Below, in pieces: positions 33,901 through 45,560 of a stretch of 64,000 bases of DNA. The notes under the pieces are model-generated. The model saw only the letters and a list, made by a program, of their open reading frames with translations, did no database searches and was not told the DNA's origin. How positions within the stretch are numbered: the stretch's first letter is position 1; each line of letters starts with the position of its first letter. Source of the DNA: Umbilicaria muhlenbergii (Eukaryota > Ascomycota > Lecanoromycetes > Umbilicariales > Umbilicariaceae). The stretch covers positions 1,820,022-1,884,021 of the forward strand of contig KK106986.1 of the NCBI GenBank assembly GCA_000611775.1, in the 5' to 3' direction. Position numbers and translations under genes: made by a program.

Positions 33901-34376
33901 TCGAAACACCATCATAAGCAGTGGTAGCGGGGGCGGCGACGGCGGCGGCGGTATAAAAAAGCATCAAGGCTCTTCCATGTGCATATCTTTTACGACACAG
34001 CGGACCTGCAGAATCAAATCCAGACCTTGAGGATATACAGATGGCATAGGGGAGCGGCGTTGGGGGATTCTGGCATTCGGGGCTTTACGAAGGGGAATAT
34101 ACCTTAGTGCTGTGGCTGGGTTGCAAGTGCTGCACCTGGTTCCTGTTAATTTACAGTTGAAATCAAAACCATTTCGATATGAGCATGGTGGTGAGCCCCA
34201 GTGTCTTTTTTTGAAGATGTGGTTTCGAAAGTCTGATAATGAGGGTATCAAAGTCTCAAGCTCCAAGCCAATTGCCTCCTCTCAACCAAAGTCCCCATCC
34301 CTCAACCCCATACCCGTCAGCTCCACCCCTTGCTCCATCCACCCCTCTTCACCCGGCTTCCGTCGTGAGGCGAGAC
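33901..34376. other. Convergent 3' flanks
   Basis: About 480 bp between two converging genes. A GGCGGC-type triplet stretch at 33930-33952 is the only notable feature; no gene is seen. Confidence 0.5.
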
Positions 34377-34811
34377 CTAGTTCGAGATCTTATCGGACAC
34401 TTTCTTGCTACACCACACCATACTCGTTAGCATTGCGACAATTGACTAAAAGGATGATGGAGAACCGGGAACGACTTACCCAGTCGCCTTTTCGAACATG
34501 CCGCGAGCGCCATCGGTCACCTTTTCGTTCGTGCCGCGCTGTTGCTCTGGGTTTATTTTCCCTTGGCCGAACTTCTTTTCGGCGAAATCGAGGCCTAAGG
34601 GTTGTGTTAGTGGTGCTGGAAGAGGTCATGTTGGCGGGGAGGGAGAAGGAGAGAGGAAGGGGTTTCGAGGAGATGGTGGTATATGCTGGTACGGAAGGTT
34701 GAGGAGGCATGAGAGGGGAGAGATGGAGGGATGGAAGGATGAATAAATACCTTTGTCGGCGTAGTCTTCCTTGCCGGCTGTGTTGGCGCTTCCTTGGGTG
34801 GGTTGCTCCAT
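34377..34811 (-). CDS. Small conserved hydrophilic protein (68 aa)
   Basis: Exons 34811-34751, 34594-34480 and 34407-34377 encode 68 aa, too short to stand out without splicing. The product starts MEQPTQGSANTAGKEDYADK, continues GLDFAEKKFGQGKINPEQQR and NEKVTDGARGMFEKATG, and ends KKVSDKISN. It is charged, has no cysteine and is predicted helical. This pattern (DKGLD..EKKFG, NEKVTDGARGMFEKATGKKV) is a small fungal family often regarded as stress- or growth-associated; that role is recalled, not shown here. It is divergent from GatB and shares the intergenic region 34812-35555 with it. Confidence 0.85.
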
Positions 34812-35555
34812 GATTGTTTGTGTGGGGTTGGTTGATGGTTTTGGTGGGCTCGGTGGATTTTGGGGGTTGGACTGATGATTGGGAGATGGTAGGGAATTGG
34901 ACGATGGTGATGAGAGGGAGAGAAGGCGAGGTCAGGATGTTAAGTAGCTCATGGGATCAGGTAGTACTTTGGGCCTACCGGTTTTGGCGGGGCAGGCTGC
35001 TTCATCCAAGTTCGTGTGCTGCAAGTGACATCATCCTGGGACTTGGCACCTTGGCGGGTCTGGCATGTGGGAAAATAGAAAATAATGCAAGGCACGAAGG
35101 AGTCAGGCGGGGAGGCGAGCGTGTACTCTCAGGATTGCAATCATGATGACGATGCTGAAATCTTGAAGACGAGATAAATCTCCAAGATCGATTTGACTAG
35201 AAATGCTGACAGTTTGAAGCCTGGAACAGCCCCCAACAAGAGAAAAAGATTGGAACAGCGAATCGAGACCGGCGTCTCCTGATAGTAGAGTATATCTATA
35301 CATCTGAAAGATCTAGCATGGAGCTCTGACACAAACCAAAAGTAGAATTATACCAGAAAGGTCCGGATCATGTAGACTCCCATGCTGCAAGGCTGCTAAG
35401 AATGAGCCACAGATGAAAGTCATTGCTGGCAGCGGTTGATAATTGCTCTTGCCCCAGGTAGGGTTCGCCATGTTCTCAGCCCTACCGGCAAGCTCCACCA
35501 GTCTCGTCGTCGCAGATGCACCGTTGAACCGCAAACCCAACGGGATGCGCCATTC
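34812..35555. promoter_or_regulatory. Shared divergent promoter region of the 68-aa gene and GatB
   Basis: Genes start outward from both ends (34811 on minus, 35556 on plus), so this 744-bp stretch must hold both promoters. It is G-rich on the plus strand at 34815-34930. I see no specific operator or TATA element that I would defend. Confidence 0.55.
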
Positions 35556-37675
35556 ATGTTCACTGCACCACTTCCACGGAGTCTCCGCGCAATAGCACCG
35601 AAGCAGCGGTGGGTATGTCCGCAATGTCGCTTAGAAGCTAGACCGCGTCCGAAGGCCTTCACCGAGCCACGGAGAACCCTTGTGCGAGGTACACGAGCTT
35701 TGCACGCAAGCAGTGTCCGCGCAGATGTTGTACCGTTTCGGAAGCAGCTGAAGGATGAAGCAAAGCAGAAACGCCTTGCTGGCGGTGGAAAGCCGGAGAA
35801 GAAGCGGGGAAAGGGGAAGGACCCGAGGCTGGAGAAGTGGGAGTTGACTGTGGGGATTGAAATACACGCCCACCTGAACACGGAGCGGAAGCTTTTCTCG
35901 AGTGAGATCGTGTTACCATAAAATCAAATGCCGCAAAAGGCTTACCATTTGAAGGGGCGGCCACGTCTGTCAACGATCAACCTAACTCGCATGTCTCGCT
36001 GTTCGATCTCGCGTTTCCTGGAAGCCAGCCCGTAAGTCTCTGTCTATAACAGAAACATCTGGGTGTTACAACTTCCTGATACTGATAACATGATAGGAGT
36101 TCCAGAGAGCGACGCTTATACCAGCGATTCGCGCCGCACTTGCGCTGGATTGCTCCATAAGCCGACATAGCAGTTTCGATAGAAAGCACTACTTTTACCA
36201 AGATCAGCCGGCTGGGTATCAGATCACGCAATACTATGGTACTTGAAAGGGTGGTCCGTGTTGGTCCCGAATACTTCGCTGATTGGATTAGCACCGTTTG
36301 CACGGGATGGGAGTATCACTCTTTACGACCATGACGGAATTGCCCCAGAAGACGGAAAGTCAATCACCATCCAGATCAAGCAGATACAGATGGAGCAAGA
36401 CACTGCGAAAACTATACAGCAACCTCCAGATACTACCTTACTTGACTTCAATCGAGTTTCACACCCATTGATTGAGATTATCACTCTTCCACAGATCCAC
36501 CACCCACAGACAGCGGCGGCATGCGTGAGGAAGATCCAAGCTCTTCTGCAGGCTGTCAATGCAGTCACTACTGGAATGGAAATGGGAGGGCTGAGAGCGG
36601 ACGTCAATGTCTCCGTGTGGCCTAAGAACGACAGCTCCGGGGCATATGGGTACTACGGCATTAGCGGTTTGGGCCAGCGTACCGAAGTCAAAAACTTAAG
36701 CAGCTTCAAAGCCGTTGAAGACGCAATCGCCGCTGAGAGGGATCGGCAGATTGATGTGCTGGAAGCCGGAGGAGTCATTGAGGGAGAGACCAGGGGTTGG
36801 ACGCTGGGGAGTACCGAGACCAAGAAGTTGCGAGGTAAAGAGGGAGAAGTGGACTATCGCTACATGCCTGATCCAGACTTGCCTCCGGTGATTGTTGGAA
36901 AGGTTGTGCATACAGTTGTCTCATGCGCTGATGGCTCATGCTGATTATTCATCCCAGGAGCTGATAGAGCATCTCCGGAAGACCTTGCCGATCCTGCCAG
37001 ATGAGTCGATCCAGGAGCTTGTCAACGATTTCGAGATCACCCTCAAAGATGCAAAGACGATTGTGGCGCTGGACGAGGGCGAGCGCCTAGACTATTTTCA
37101 CGATGTCATGGCATGCCTCCGGGCCTCCGTGGACGATCCCAACTCTACAGAGGACTTTGGTAGAACTCAGGTGTATCGCAAGACAGCCAAGACAGCAGCA
37201 AATTGGTCAGTACAGCTGCTGTTTTGGGACACTCTGTCATGCAAGCTAAATTACTGACAGGGTTACGCACGAGTTGGGTGGCCTCCTCACCGCGTCGGAG
37301 AAACCGTTTTCAGCAAACCCGGTTTCAGCAGATACTTTATCCCGGATCATTCGCAACTCACTCGCCAAAGAGATCACCGGCAGAACGGCCAAGCAGCTCT
37401 TGGCGATGGCTTTTAATGGCGACGAACGAGACATTGACACCATCATTGAGCAAGGAAACTTAAGGCTGGTCCCGCTGTCACCGTTGCAATACGTGCAGAT
37501 GGCGAAGGAACTCATCAGTGAGAACGAGGCCATGGTCATGCAGATCCAGAAGGGCCAGGTGGGTAAGCTGCAGTGGTTTGTCGGACAGATGATGCGGAAA
37601 GGGGAGGGGATGGTGGAGGCGGAGAAGGCAGAGGGTGTCTTAAGGGAGATACTCGGTGTTGGTACTACCAAATGA
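35556..37675 (+). CDS. PET112: Glutamyl-tRNA(Gln) amidotransferase subunit B, mitochondrial (GatB)
   Basis: Six exons (35556-35901, 35955-36031, 36097-36238, 36292-36902, 36958-37205, 37261-37675) encode 612 aa. Residues 1-75 are basic and rich in Arg/Ser ([18 protein letters not shown]), a mitochondrial presequence. The GatB core follows: [88 protein letters not shown]-type block (here [15 protein letters not shown]) and [14 protein letters not shown]. The C-terminal YqeY-like tail contains [17 protein letters not shown] and [17 protein letters not shown]. With the GatA and fungal GatF partners it converts Glu-tRNA(Gln) to Gln-tRNA(Gln) in mitochondria. The upstream in-frame codon at 35436 lengthens the protein by 40 residues but ATG 35556 gives a better presequence. 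Confidence 0.95.
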
Positions 37676-38369
37676 TGTCTACCAAATGATGCATGAAGCA
37701 ATGCACGAAGCTGTATTTGTTCTGTCTCGCAGCCAATCCAAAAACCGGTTGAGGCAGCGGATGGCTGATGCCCCAGCCGGGGCGGGGGATTCGTGGCAGA
37801 CCTACCTTTACATATTCGTACCGTTTAGTACGCCGCACGCCACAAAAAGCCGCAGGGAGCGGAGATGTGGTCGCATCCGCTTTGACAGCGAGATTACGTA
37901 GCAAGAATGATGCGGAAGAGTCTAGAGGCCTCGTTGGGATTATCCTTTCGCATCATCTGACGGGGTGTCTCTTCCACCTTCACTTAGGGATCCTTTCGAT
38001 CGTGTCCCGGACTGGACCTGTACTTAGGGGTAAGGCGCGGAATAAGATTCTTCCTTTAAGTGCAGTTCTTCGCGAGCCGGATGCCACTTTTTATTGTTTC
38101 ACCGGGTCTGAGTTCAAAGGCCGCCCTTCTTCATCATATATAACACATAAATCCCCACGCTCTTTACGAATTTCCTTGACATGTCCAAACCAATAGACTT
38201 GATTCTTCGGTCTTCTAGGATTCATAGGGATTGCGGCTGCTTCTAATAAACATTGCTGCCGCTTGCGTTCGAATCAACGTCCTCGCTTCACCGTTACATC
38301 TCCAACCAGGGCTTCTAGAGTCCTTCTTTCCATTACTTTTTGAATTTCGACAGCTCTTCGCCCGCAAAC
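37676..38369. other. Intergenic: arginase promoter
   Basis: No gene supported. Small frames at 37768-38196 (+) lack domains. The C/T-rich stretch 38290-38365 directly precedes the arginase start, as is usual for a fungal transcription start zone. Confidence 0.5.
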
Positions 38370-39514
38370 ATGACTTCACCGTCCACCATTATACCCAAGT
38401 TCCTAACGAAAGGCAATGAGCTCGGCGTGGTGGCCGTGGGCTTTTCAGGCGGCCAGGTACTCTTCTTCCATTACCCTAGCCGACTCCTCAACTAACCAGC
38501 CTTCCTACACAGTGTAAACCCGGTGTGGATGCCGCGCCCACCGCACTCATCTCCTCCGGTCTTCTCACCCAACTGACAGAGGAGCTGGGCTATGACCTGC
38601 ATCACGACAACCAAGTCCACACCTACGACTCGCTACAGCCCGCTTCAGATCCTCCATATCGCAATATGAAGAACCCTCTCGGCGTCAGTGCCGTCACCCA
38701 ACAACTCAGTGAACAAATCTACGCGCATGCCAAGGAGGGAAGATGCGTGCTTACTCTCGGAGGAGACCACAGCATCGCCATTGGCACCATTGCGGGGACA
38801 AGCAGGGCCATTCGAGAAAGACTGGGCGGCAGAGAAATGGCGGTCATCTGGGTGGACGCGCACGCCGACATCAACACACCTGAGACAAGTGGAAGTGGTA
38901 ACATCCACGGCATGCCGGTAGCGTTCCTGACGGGACTGGCGAGGGAGGAGAGGAAGGACATCTTTGGGTGGATCCAACACGATCAGATGATTAGTCTCAA
39001 GAAGCTGGTATACATTGGACTTAGGGATGTGGACAGAGGGGAGAAATTGATCTTGAGGGAGAATGGTGTCAAGGCGTTTAGTATGCACGATATTGACAAG
39101 TACGGGCACTCTTCCAGTGTGAGCAGATCTACATCTCAGAAACTAACGAGACGTGACAGGCATGGGATTGGACGCGTGATGGAGATGGCGTTGGGACACA
39201 TTGGGACTGATACCCCTATCCATCTTTCGTTCGATGTCGACGCGTTGGATCCTCAATGGGCACCGAGTACGGGAACACCGGTCCGTGGCGGGCTGACCCT
39301 GAGGGAGGGCGATTACATTGCAGAATGTGTTCACGAGACTGGCAGTCTGGTGGCAATGGACTTGGTATGTCGGGAACCTGTTTGCGAAAGACGGAGCTGA
39401 CTGGTTGCTCAACAGGTCGAAGTCAATCCTTCCCTGGAAGCAGTGGGCGCTGCGGAGACGATCCGCGCTGGATGCTCGCTGGTACGCTGCGCACTTGGTG
39501 ATACTCTGCTGTGA
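38370..39514 (+). CDS. CAR1: Arginase
   Basis: Exons 38370-38456, 38513-39099, 39160-39364 and 39416-39514 encode 325 aa, the usual arginase length. Manganese-binding motifs are complete: LTLGGDHSIAIG, WVDAHADINTP with SGNIHGMP, and SFDVDALDPQWAPSTGTPV. The enzyme cleaves arginine to ornithine and urea in the cytosol and supports nitrogen catabolism. Exon 1 gives MTSPSTIIPKFLTKGNELGV, joined to CKPGVDAAPTALI. The second intron (60 bp) has in-frame readable sequence, but splicing at GACAA|GTACGG restores the conserved MHDIDKHGIGRVMEMAL. The final exon gives VEVNPSLEAV and ends CALGDTLL. Confidence 0.95.
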
Positions 39515-39948
39515 GGTTCTGGTCATGGTGGTGAGCGGGATCGATGATACTATATGCATAGCGGCTGGCGACAATAAGGATTGCAGGTATCTTATTTGAT
39601 GATGTTCCTTACAATAGGCACAGGAAATTCAAACTCGCTATTGCCCCTCCAGCTCTCGTGCCCCTCGATTGAATTGACTTTCGGCAGATAAGCTTAATCT
39701 TTCGCGTGGATTTTCATATCTTCGCGACGTCATCTTGAATATTGACCCTCTCTCACAGCACTACTTCGTTGTTTTATATCTAAATACGACCTTGTACACA
39801 TTGCATTTCTGTTACCCTCTGCATGCATTTCAATGGGTTTCAGAACCAGGCCTAGGCGATCAGCCACTCCTTTCAACGACACTATTCTCCGACCATCTCC
39901 CTGTTCTGCCATCCCTTTCTTTCGCCCGGCACAGACGAACAACAACCC
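39515..39948. other. Intergenic after arginase
   Basis: Nothing recognisable beyond the arginase 3' flank and a C/T-rich stretch at 39850-39940 that may be the leader of the next plus-strand gene. Confidence 0.4.
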
Positions 39949-41047
39949 ATGAGGCCCTCGACCAAAAATAAGGGATCCAAGAGCGCATGGCCATCCTTCA
40001 CTCAGGAATGGGCCGGTCAGTCGGCGCACAAGTTCCCAGAAGAGCCGGTAAAGAAAACCGAAGCAACTAAACCCTGCCATGGAAGCCCACCACAGGCTCC
40101 CGATACTCTCGTGCAAACCATCCGCCCAGAACTTCTAAACCCCTCATCATCTCCCCTCGCCCATACTCCGTCTTCCCACCACCCCTCCTCAACAGCACCG
40201 CACCCTGCCCCCTCTCAGTCCGCACCGCCCTCGAACCCATCCCATCAAAACAATACCCGCACATCGAATTCACGCACGCCTGAACCGACGACCTCGATCT
40301 CCCCACCCCGACCCTCCGCAGCGACGAACCCGCCCTCTCGTCTCATCTACCCCTGCATCCACATCAGCAGCAAAGTCTCCCCTCCCACCCCAGCGCCGAG
40401 GAAGTCCCCGACCAACCGAAAAAGCGCAAATGGCGGGATGTCGAGTTCCGACGACCTGCCCATTACCCGCTCTACACCAGTCTACTATCCCCAAACCTTC
40501 AGCACTAAGAGCGTCAAGGAGAATGCAAAATTTCCATGATCATGTCATGAGAGACAAAGCGGATGCGGGGGAGATCGGGAAGAGGATGGGATTTTGGATT
40601 GTGGAGAGATCGACTGGTTTGTCGACTGTGATGGAGGAAGGACGCTGGGGGGGATGGTGGGTTTCGGTGTTGGAGGCGGGGCGGGGCGGGGGGCGTGGAG
40701 GTCGGTGAATGGGTTATTGGGTTGGGTGCATGAGGGGCTGTTAGGGCTGTGTCTGGATGCGGCGGGTAAGGTCGAAAGCTCAGGCTACGACGACGTTGTG
40801 GACCGCGTTTCAGTAAGATCCGCTCACCTCCCCTCCCCCCCCTAAACCCTCCCCCGGGGCCCCCTGGGACCCCAGCCGCTTGATCGACCAACCAACGACA
40901 CATACGCAACCAGATATCTTCGAATCCACCCTCGCCGACTCCGCCATCCAGACTCTCGACCGCGAAGGCATCCAAAGGGCGTGGGGTGAGATGGTTTTGA
41001 GTATAGCTAGGGGGTGGGGGCGGGGGTTTGGATCTGTATATACCTAG
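39949..41047 (+). pseudogene. Probable protein-coding gene of unknown function, reading frame unresolved
   Basis: Several plus-strand frames carry protein-like text in order but I cannot join them by ordinary splicing. Segments are: YPHIEFTHA and DDLDLPTPTLRSDEPALSSH (about 40150-40350), KKRKWRDVEFRRPAHYPLYT (about 40415-40480), MQNFHDHVMRDKADAGEIGK then RMGFWIVERSTGL and GGWWVSVLEAG (40523-40690), VNGLLGWVHEGLLGLCLDAA and GYDDVVDRVS (40706-40815), and after a likely intron DIFESTLADSAIQTLDREGI with AWGEMVLSIARGWGRG up to a stop at 41047. Frame changes near 40500 and in the G-run near 40685 have no intron signals. It may be a decayed gene or an assembly with indels in homopolymers. The family is unknown. 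Confidence 0.4.
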
Positions 41048-41314
41048 CCTAGTGTCTAAGAGGGTTGGGGAGTGGTGATTGGATCGGCACTTGAGGTCTA
41101 GTTGGTCCAGTGAGGAGAGGTTGGTGGATAAGGAATAGGTAAGGATTGAATTAAGTTTAGAACCCGTCCCGTTCGAGTCGTAATATCTCAATCGGTCAAG
41201 CAACCCCCAAACCCCAATACTCCAACACAACCAGAACCAAAAACGCCACCTCCAAACCCCGTACCCGCAAGCTTGTTCGTCATTTCTTCCCCTTCTCTTC
41301 CACCGGTGTCAAAC

Positions 41315-42134
41315 TCACGTCACAACCTCCAACACCGCAATCGCCACATACACCCCCACCATAACCCCCACGTCAACCAGCTCATCGCTCATCGGATACT
41401 TCGTCCCCTTCCTCGTCCCCGCCCCCTCTTTCCCCTCCGCCACCATCTTCACCACACTACACACCACCAAACCGATCCACAGTCCGAGATTCAGCCACCG
41501 CACGAGCCACATGCGCCGCGTGCGGCCCACAATGTTGCGGTGCGTGAAGGAGGTCAGAGAGCGCCGAGAGTGGTGGAGAGAGGAGGAGAGCAGGTGCAGC
41601 AGACAGGCTAGGATCAAAGAGACGAAGGTGAAGGGGAGGAGACCGATGCCGAGGTGTGCGAGGGACAGCCGGGTTATTTCGAGGACGCACATGCAGACTT
41701 GGGCGAGGACGAGGAGGGTGTAGAGGACGAGCAACGCGGTTTGCTTGCGGGTGCGCGTCGGGGTCGGGGTTCCCGGGTGGGGCTCGGAGGTGTCGACCAC
41801 AGCGGCGTGCTTTTCTTTCGCAGCCGCGGGTGTGGTGGAGGGGTTGGACGGGTGCGTGTGGTGGGGATCGACGCGGCCGTTGCGGTTGCGGAGACTGAAG
41901 ACTTCGAAGAGGAGGAGGAGCGAGAGGAGGTAGAGCCAGGTGCAGAGGGGGAGGAGGATCGTGTCGATGAAGCAGGTGGTTAGGATGTGGGTGTAGCGGT
42001 GGGAGAGGGGGCCCTGGTGGTGGGGGTTAGTGGAATGGGCTTCGGTGGTGGTGAGCTGGAATGAGCGCGTTGGAGGGGGGGGTTGGGGAAGGGGGACGTA
42101 CGAAGCCTTCGGGGCGGTTGCTGCAGAGAGGCAT
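41315..42134 (-). CDS. Fungal multi-pass membrane protein, unknown function
   Basis: Exons 42134-42102 and 42013-41315 encode 243 aa. Splicing of an 88-bp intron (GTACGT donor, CTAAC branch, CAG) gives a short first exon MPLCSNRPEGF joined to GPLSHRYTHILTTCFIDTIL. Four hydrophobic segments are visible: LLPLCTWLYLLSLLLLFEVF, ALLVLYTLLVLAQVCMCVLE, LGIGLLPFTFVSLILACLLH and WLNLGLWIGLVVCSVVKMV. A Pro/Thr-rich cytosolic loop lies after the first helix. The last codons (VAIAVLEVVT) run into GTGAGT, so a further 3' exon is possible. The longer frame starting at 42253 is a read-through of the intron. No family name is offered. Confidence 0.65.
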
Positions 42135-42988
42135 TCTTGGTGGGCGCGAGAGAGAGCTGCGGTGTTTGCGCCAGGTAGTTGGTAAGGATAGATTAGCGGA
42201 TGGAGGACGAGAAAGTTGAGGAACGTAGATGGAGGGTGAGCGATCGTCAGCAATGATGGTTGAGGGGGCTACGAAGAGAGGAATTTGCAATGCGCTCAAA
42301 GTACGAAGGAAACAACGATTGTGAAAACAACCGCAAACGCAAGTACGTTTCACAGATAAGAGAAATCAGCACCATGGAATCCAAATAGGAGGACGCTGGC
42401 TTTGTCTTCCTTGAGCGCCAGCCAGACTCGGATCTCCAAATTGCCGGGCGCAAGACACGTCTGTCCGTAAAGCACGCGTGCCACGTCGATCCATGATGCT
42501 GGAAGCAAGAACGGTCGTCTGATATGGTCGCAAATGGCAGCGATGCACTTTGCCGCAGATATGGGGGATGTGCAGATGTTTGGGGGTTGAGAGAGGGGAA
42601 GGGGGAGAAAATGCTTGGAGGGTGAGATTAGAGACTGTCCGTAACTGGCGATGACTTCATCCCGCGTTTCCCTTTTCCGGTCGGAGCAGTCCCTTTCCGT
42701 TTTCTCGCCCTCGCTCCCTAACACCAGCAACAGCATCAGCGTCAAGACAATCATCATTACGTCGTTATCGTGTCACTCCCTTGTAACAAGGATCATCTCC
42801 AGAAGCCTCGCCATGTACACCTCGAATTTCCCGAAGCTGACTTCGAAGAGTGACGAATTCTGTGTTCTGATCTCCGCAGCATCCAACCTTCCTCTTAGAA
42901 TGTGAAGATACTGATCTCGTAGCAGCCTCGCCAGACTACAAGAGAGCTCTGTCGCGGTGTTACCTCTAGCAATGGCCTCCCGTGATTC
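42135..42988. other. Intergenic region containing one copy of a dispersed duplicated segment
   Basis: A minus-strand frame at 42757-42350 includes KCIAAICDHIRRPFLLPASW and RVLYGQTCLAPGNLEIRVWL, which reads like protein but has no recognised domain. A diverged copy of the same DNA lies at 55.3-55.9 kb. No complete gene model is offered. Confidence 0.45.
42436..42775. repeat. Duplicated segment, copy 1 (less mutated)
   Basis: Shares ordered blocks with 55308-55925, for example ATTGCCGGGC.CAAG.CACGTC near 42440 and 55310, ATGCTGGAAGCAAGAAC near 42497 and 55370, and the TTTCCGTT...CGCTCGCT..CTAACAC block near 42695 and 55860. This copy keeps more G/C. Confidence 0.75.
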
Positions 42989-43339
42989 TTATAGCCTTGC
43001 CTTCTCTCTCATCGCCTCTCTACCCAGTGCCACCGAGTCTAGCTCTTTCGAATTATCTGGCGGAGGGTAGAAGACATTGGCAAGCTTGAGATCGGCGGTA
43101 TCCATCTTCTCGCGCTGCATCTGCAAGCTCTTTTGATATTTCCGGGCTGGCCGCGTAGCGATCGTTTGAGTAAGTCCATGTTCATGCCGACATCTGAGCA
43201 GCAAGAAAGGGGCGCATGCGTTCTCTGATGCGTTATGTACGCACTTGGTGGGGTAATTCGGTGTTAATATAGGGCGCCACTCAGCACAGCTACCACCAGC
43301 GACCTTGTACCACGAGCCATCAGTGAGAACGTCAGCCAT
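42989..43339 (-). CDS. Hypothetical protein, unsupported by family
   Basis: An ATG-started frame of 116 codons begins MADVLTDGSWYKVAGGSCAE and ends EAMREKARL, with a basic/charged C-terminal half. An internal GTGCGT...CTCAG pair could be an intron that replaces the middle part with KCRHEHGLTQT. I do not recognise it. It lies beside the duplicated segment and a string of dead genes, so it may itself be a remnant. Confidence 0.35.
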   Translation of the reverse strand: MADVLTDGSWYKVAGGSCAEWRPILTPNYPTKCVHNASENACAPFLLLRCRHEHGLTQTIATRPARKYQKSLQMQREKMDTADLKLANVFYPPPDNSKELDSVALGREAMREKARL

Positions 43340-43580
43340 TTTGCCTATGCCGGCAGGATGTCAGATGATCCGACGCGGGCGGCACAAGCTTAGTAAAATG
43401 TGAACAGAGTGAACAATTACGGGCATTTACAGTAATGACTGATAGCTAAGATCTCAGAACAGAACATCAAGCTTCAGTAACAAGTGCATGCCCATCCGCT
43501 GAGATACTGCTCTCTCAAACACAGTTGTTCGTGCTTCAAGCTCTCTACTCTATGTGCATTGACAACGTCAATTCAGCTCC

Positions 43581-44610
43581 CTACCCCGTGTGCACTGACA
43601 ATGTCAATCCAGCATCGATGAGTAAGCCTGTGCCATTCACATAACTCGCTGACAGGCTACACAAGAACACGATCATATCCGCGACCTCTTCTGGCGCCGC
43701 GGCCCTTCCAAGCGGTGACATGGTTTGTATAAGCTGTCCAAGGCGAGGCATGCGCTGCAAGCTGCGCTCCATCATTGGCATATCAACCCACGACGGACAC
43801 ACGGCATTGACACGAATCTGATGCTTCGCATTATCGAGGGCTGCTGGATTCAGCACAAGCCCATCCATAGATGAATGATGCAGATGCGGGTTCTGGGCTT
43901 ACCGGCAGTTTTGGTAATTGCCACCACGGCGTGCTTGGAGGCTGTGTACGGCATCATGTCCGGCGCGGCGACGTAGGAGGTGGTGGAGCCGAGCTTGATG
44001 ATTGAGCCGCGACCGAGACTGGGGGAGCTGTGGCGGCCTTGATAGGTGAGCGGCTCTTGTGTTGACATGGCTTTGATACAGCGCGGACACAGAGCATGGA
44101 GCCCTTGACGTTGATGTCGGTGATCTTGCCGTAATGCTCGGTTTTCAGATCGGAGACTGGCGCGCCTGGAGATATTGCCCAGCTGTGTTACGTGCAAACA
44201 GTCAGTCTAGCCCGGTCGGAGCCTAGACTCCATAATTCCTGAAGAAAACCAAATGAGGATTTACCCCGGCGCTGTGGACACTATAATCGATCCTTCCAAA
44301 TTGCTTGGCCGCAAGTCGACCATGGACTATACGCTGGCGGGATCGACTACGTCCACCTTGACAGCAATGGCGTGGTATTCAGGGTGCTTTGCATATTTCT
44401 TGCTTTGCTCGGCTGCTTCCTGCGCACCCTGCTCATTGATGTTTGCAAGGACTATCCCAATGACTCCAGCTTCAGCAAGGCGAAGGTTGTTTCTTGACCG
44501 ATGCCTTCAGCAGCCTGGAGCGTATGCTATTAGCGCCACCCACAGTCATCTGCCGAACGCTGTATGATGTATGTTGTACTTGCCCCGGTGATGAGCGCCA
44601 CACCATTTAC
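43581..44610 (-). pseudogene. Short-chain dehydrogenase/reductase, decayed
   Basis: Pieces of a classical SDR lie in order on the minus strand: GVALITGA (cofactor loop, ~44600), EGIGQETTFALAEAGVIGIV, KYAKHPEYHAIAVKVDVVDP (~44370), FGRIDYSVHSAG (~44285), KITDINVKGSMLCVRA (~44130), GSIIKLGSTTSYVAA with PYTASKHAV (catalytic YxxxK, ~43940) and, after an intron, RVNAVCPSWVDMPMME to the C-terminus at 43581. A TAG follows VDVVDPASV where Gln is expected, and frames shift after it and within the CVRA region. All catalytic residues were once present. The gene is probably non-functional; an NAD(P)-dependent oxidoreductase role is the ancestral inference. Confidence 0.8.
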
Positions 44611-44779
44611 TTATCCTTTTGCTACCATCTTCAGTGTTGAGTCTTGACAAGGGGCTTCGCTGCTCTGCTTGAAGGGGTGAGATGTTTCTCTCAAAATGGT
44701 TAGATAAGGCAAAAAGTACAGTAAGACCAAGGGAAGGAGTTGAATGCTTAATAACTGATGTGAGTGTGGTAGGAAGATG

Positions 44780-45560
44780 AACAATGATAAAGGTGAAACA
44801 CGCTGACCACTCACTAGCATTCACTAGCATTCATAAAAGCTTCTTCGAGAGCGGCGAAGAGAAACAGGGTGGCCGCAAGGAGCATGCCGGCCCCGAGAAA
44901 GTCCACTCTTTCAAGTGTACTCTTGGAGCAAATTGCGCCGAAGTTACCTTTTAGGTATTCGGGCTGGCCGTGGTAAGGGAAATTTGCGTGTATGCATGCG
45001 GTGATTGGGATCATCGCCACGACGCCTGCTGATACACTATTGTACGCAGAAGCAAGCCTCAGCGCTCAGGAATGTTGATTGTTAAGTTTGTGCTCACTTC
45101 AAGAGAAAGACTCATTTTCAGGTAGATGATACATTGATAACATCACTCAGAATAAGACTGAGCAACAGTGACAGTGAATAGACGACAAATACGGAACTGG
45201 TATATGCGGCATACTTTTCAGTTGGGACCAGCTCCATGAAAATGTCGGAACAGAGAGCGTAGTTGCCAGCACCCACGATCCCCTGAAAAGCCCCAAAAAC
45301 AATTCTGATATTGGTATTCTGATATAAGCTCGGTCGATAGGTGGGAGTGGGAGTGGAAGTTGAAGTAAGAGTAGGGGCTCGCAGCTGCGCAATTGTCTGA
45401 GGTGCGCGACAAGCGGCAGAAAACATGACAAAGAAGAAAATTGCAATCAGTAGGAAAACTCTCCTGCCGAAGATGTTTCTAAGCTTCACGAAAATTATAA
45501 GCATGCCTATTGCTAGCAATATACAGGGAATTGACAGAGTACACAAATCTGTACTGATGC
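44780..45560 (-). pseudogene. Major facilitator superfamily transporter, truncated remnant
   Basis: The remnant holds the N-terminal half of a drug:H+-type MFS protein: LRNIFGRRVFLLIAIFFFVM (motif A region, ~45470), FSAACRAPQTIAQL, VFGAFQGIVGAGNYALCSD, ELVPTEKYAAYTSSVFVVYS, then HANFPYHGQPEYL and LERVDFLGAGMLLAATLFLF (~44870). Helices after about the seventh are absent; the frame runs into non-transporter sequence near 44790. An unusual Thr/Pro-rich insert (TSTSTPTPTYRPSLYQNTN) sits before the motif VFGAFQG. A 10-bp tandem duplication at 44811-44830 disrupts the frame. Confidence 0.8.
44811..44830. repeat. 10-bp frame-breaking tandem duplication
   Basis: TCACTAGCAT occurs twice in tandem within the MFS remnant. 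Removing one copy in thought leaves the LEEAFMNASEW reading continuous, so it looks like a secondary mutation. Confidence 0.85.

Noticed and set aside
35436-35555. 40-codon upstream extension of GatB
   Set aside because: Lacks an ATG start; ATG 35556 gives a normal mitochondrial presequence.
40514-41230. 238-codon minus-strand frame
   Set aside because: Pro-rich antisense of the G-rich region; the plus strand carries the more protein-like text.
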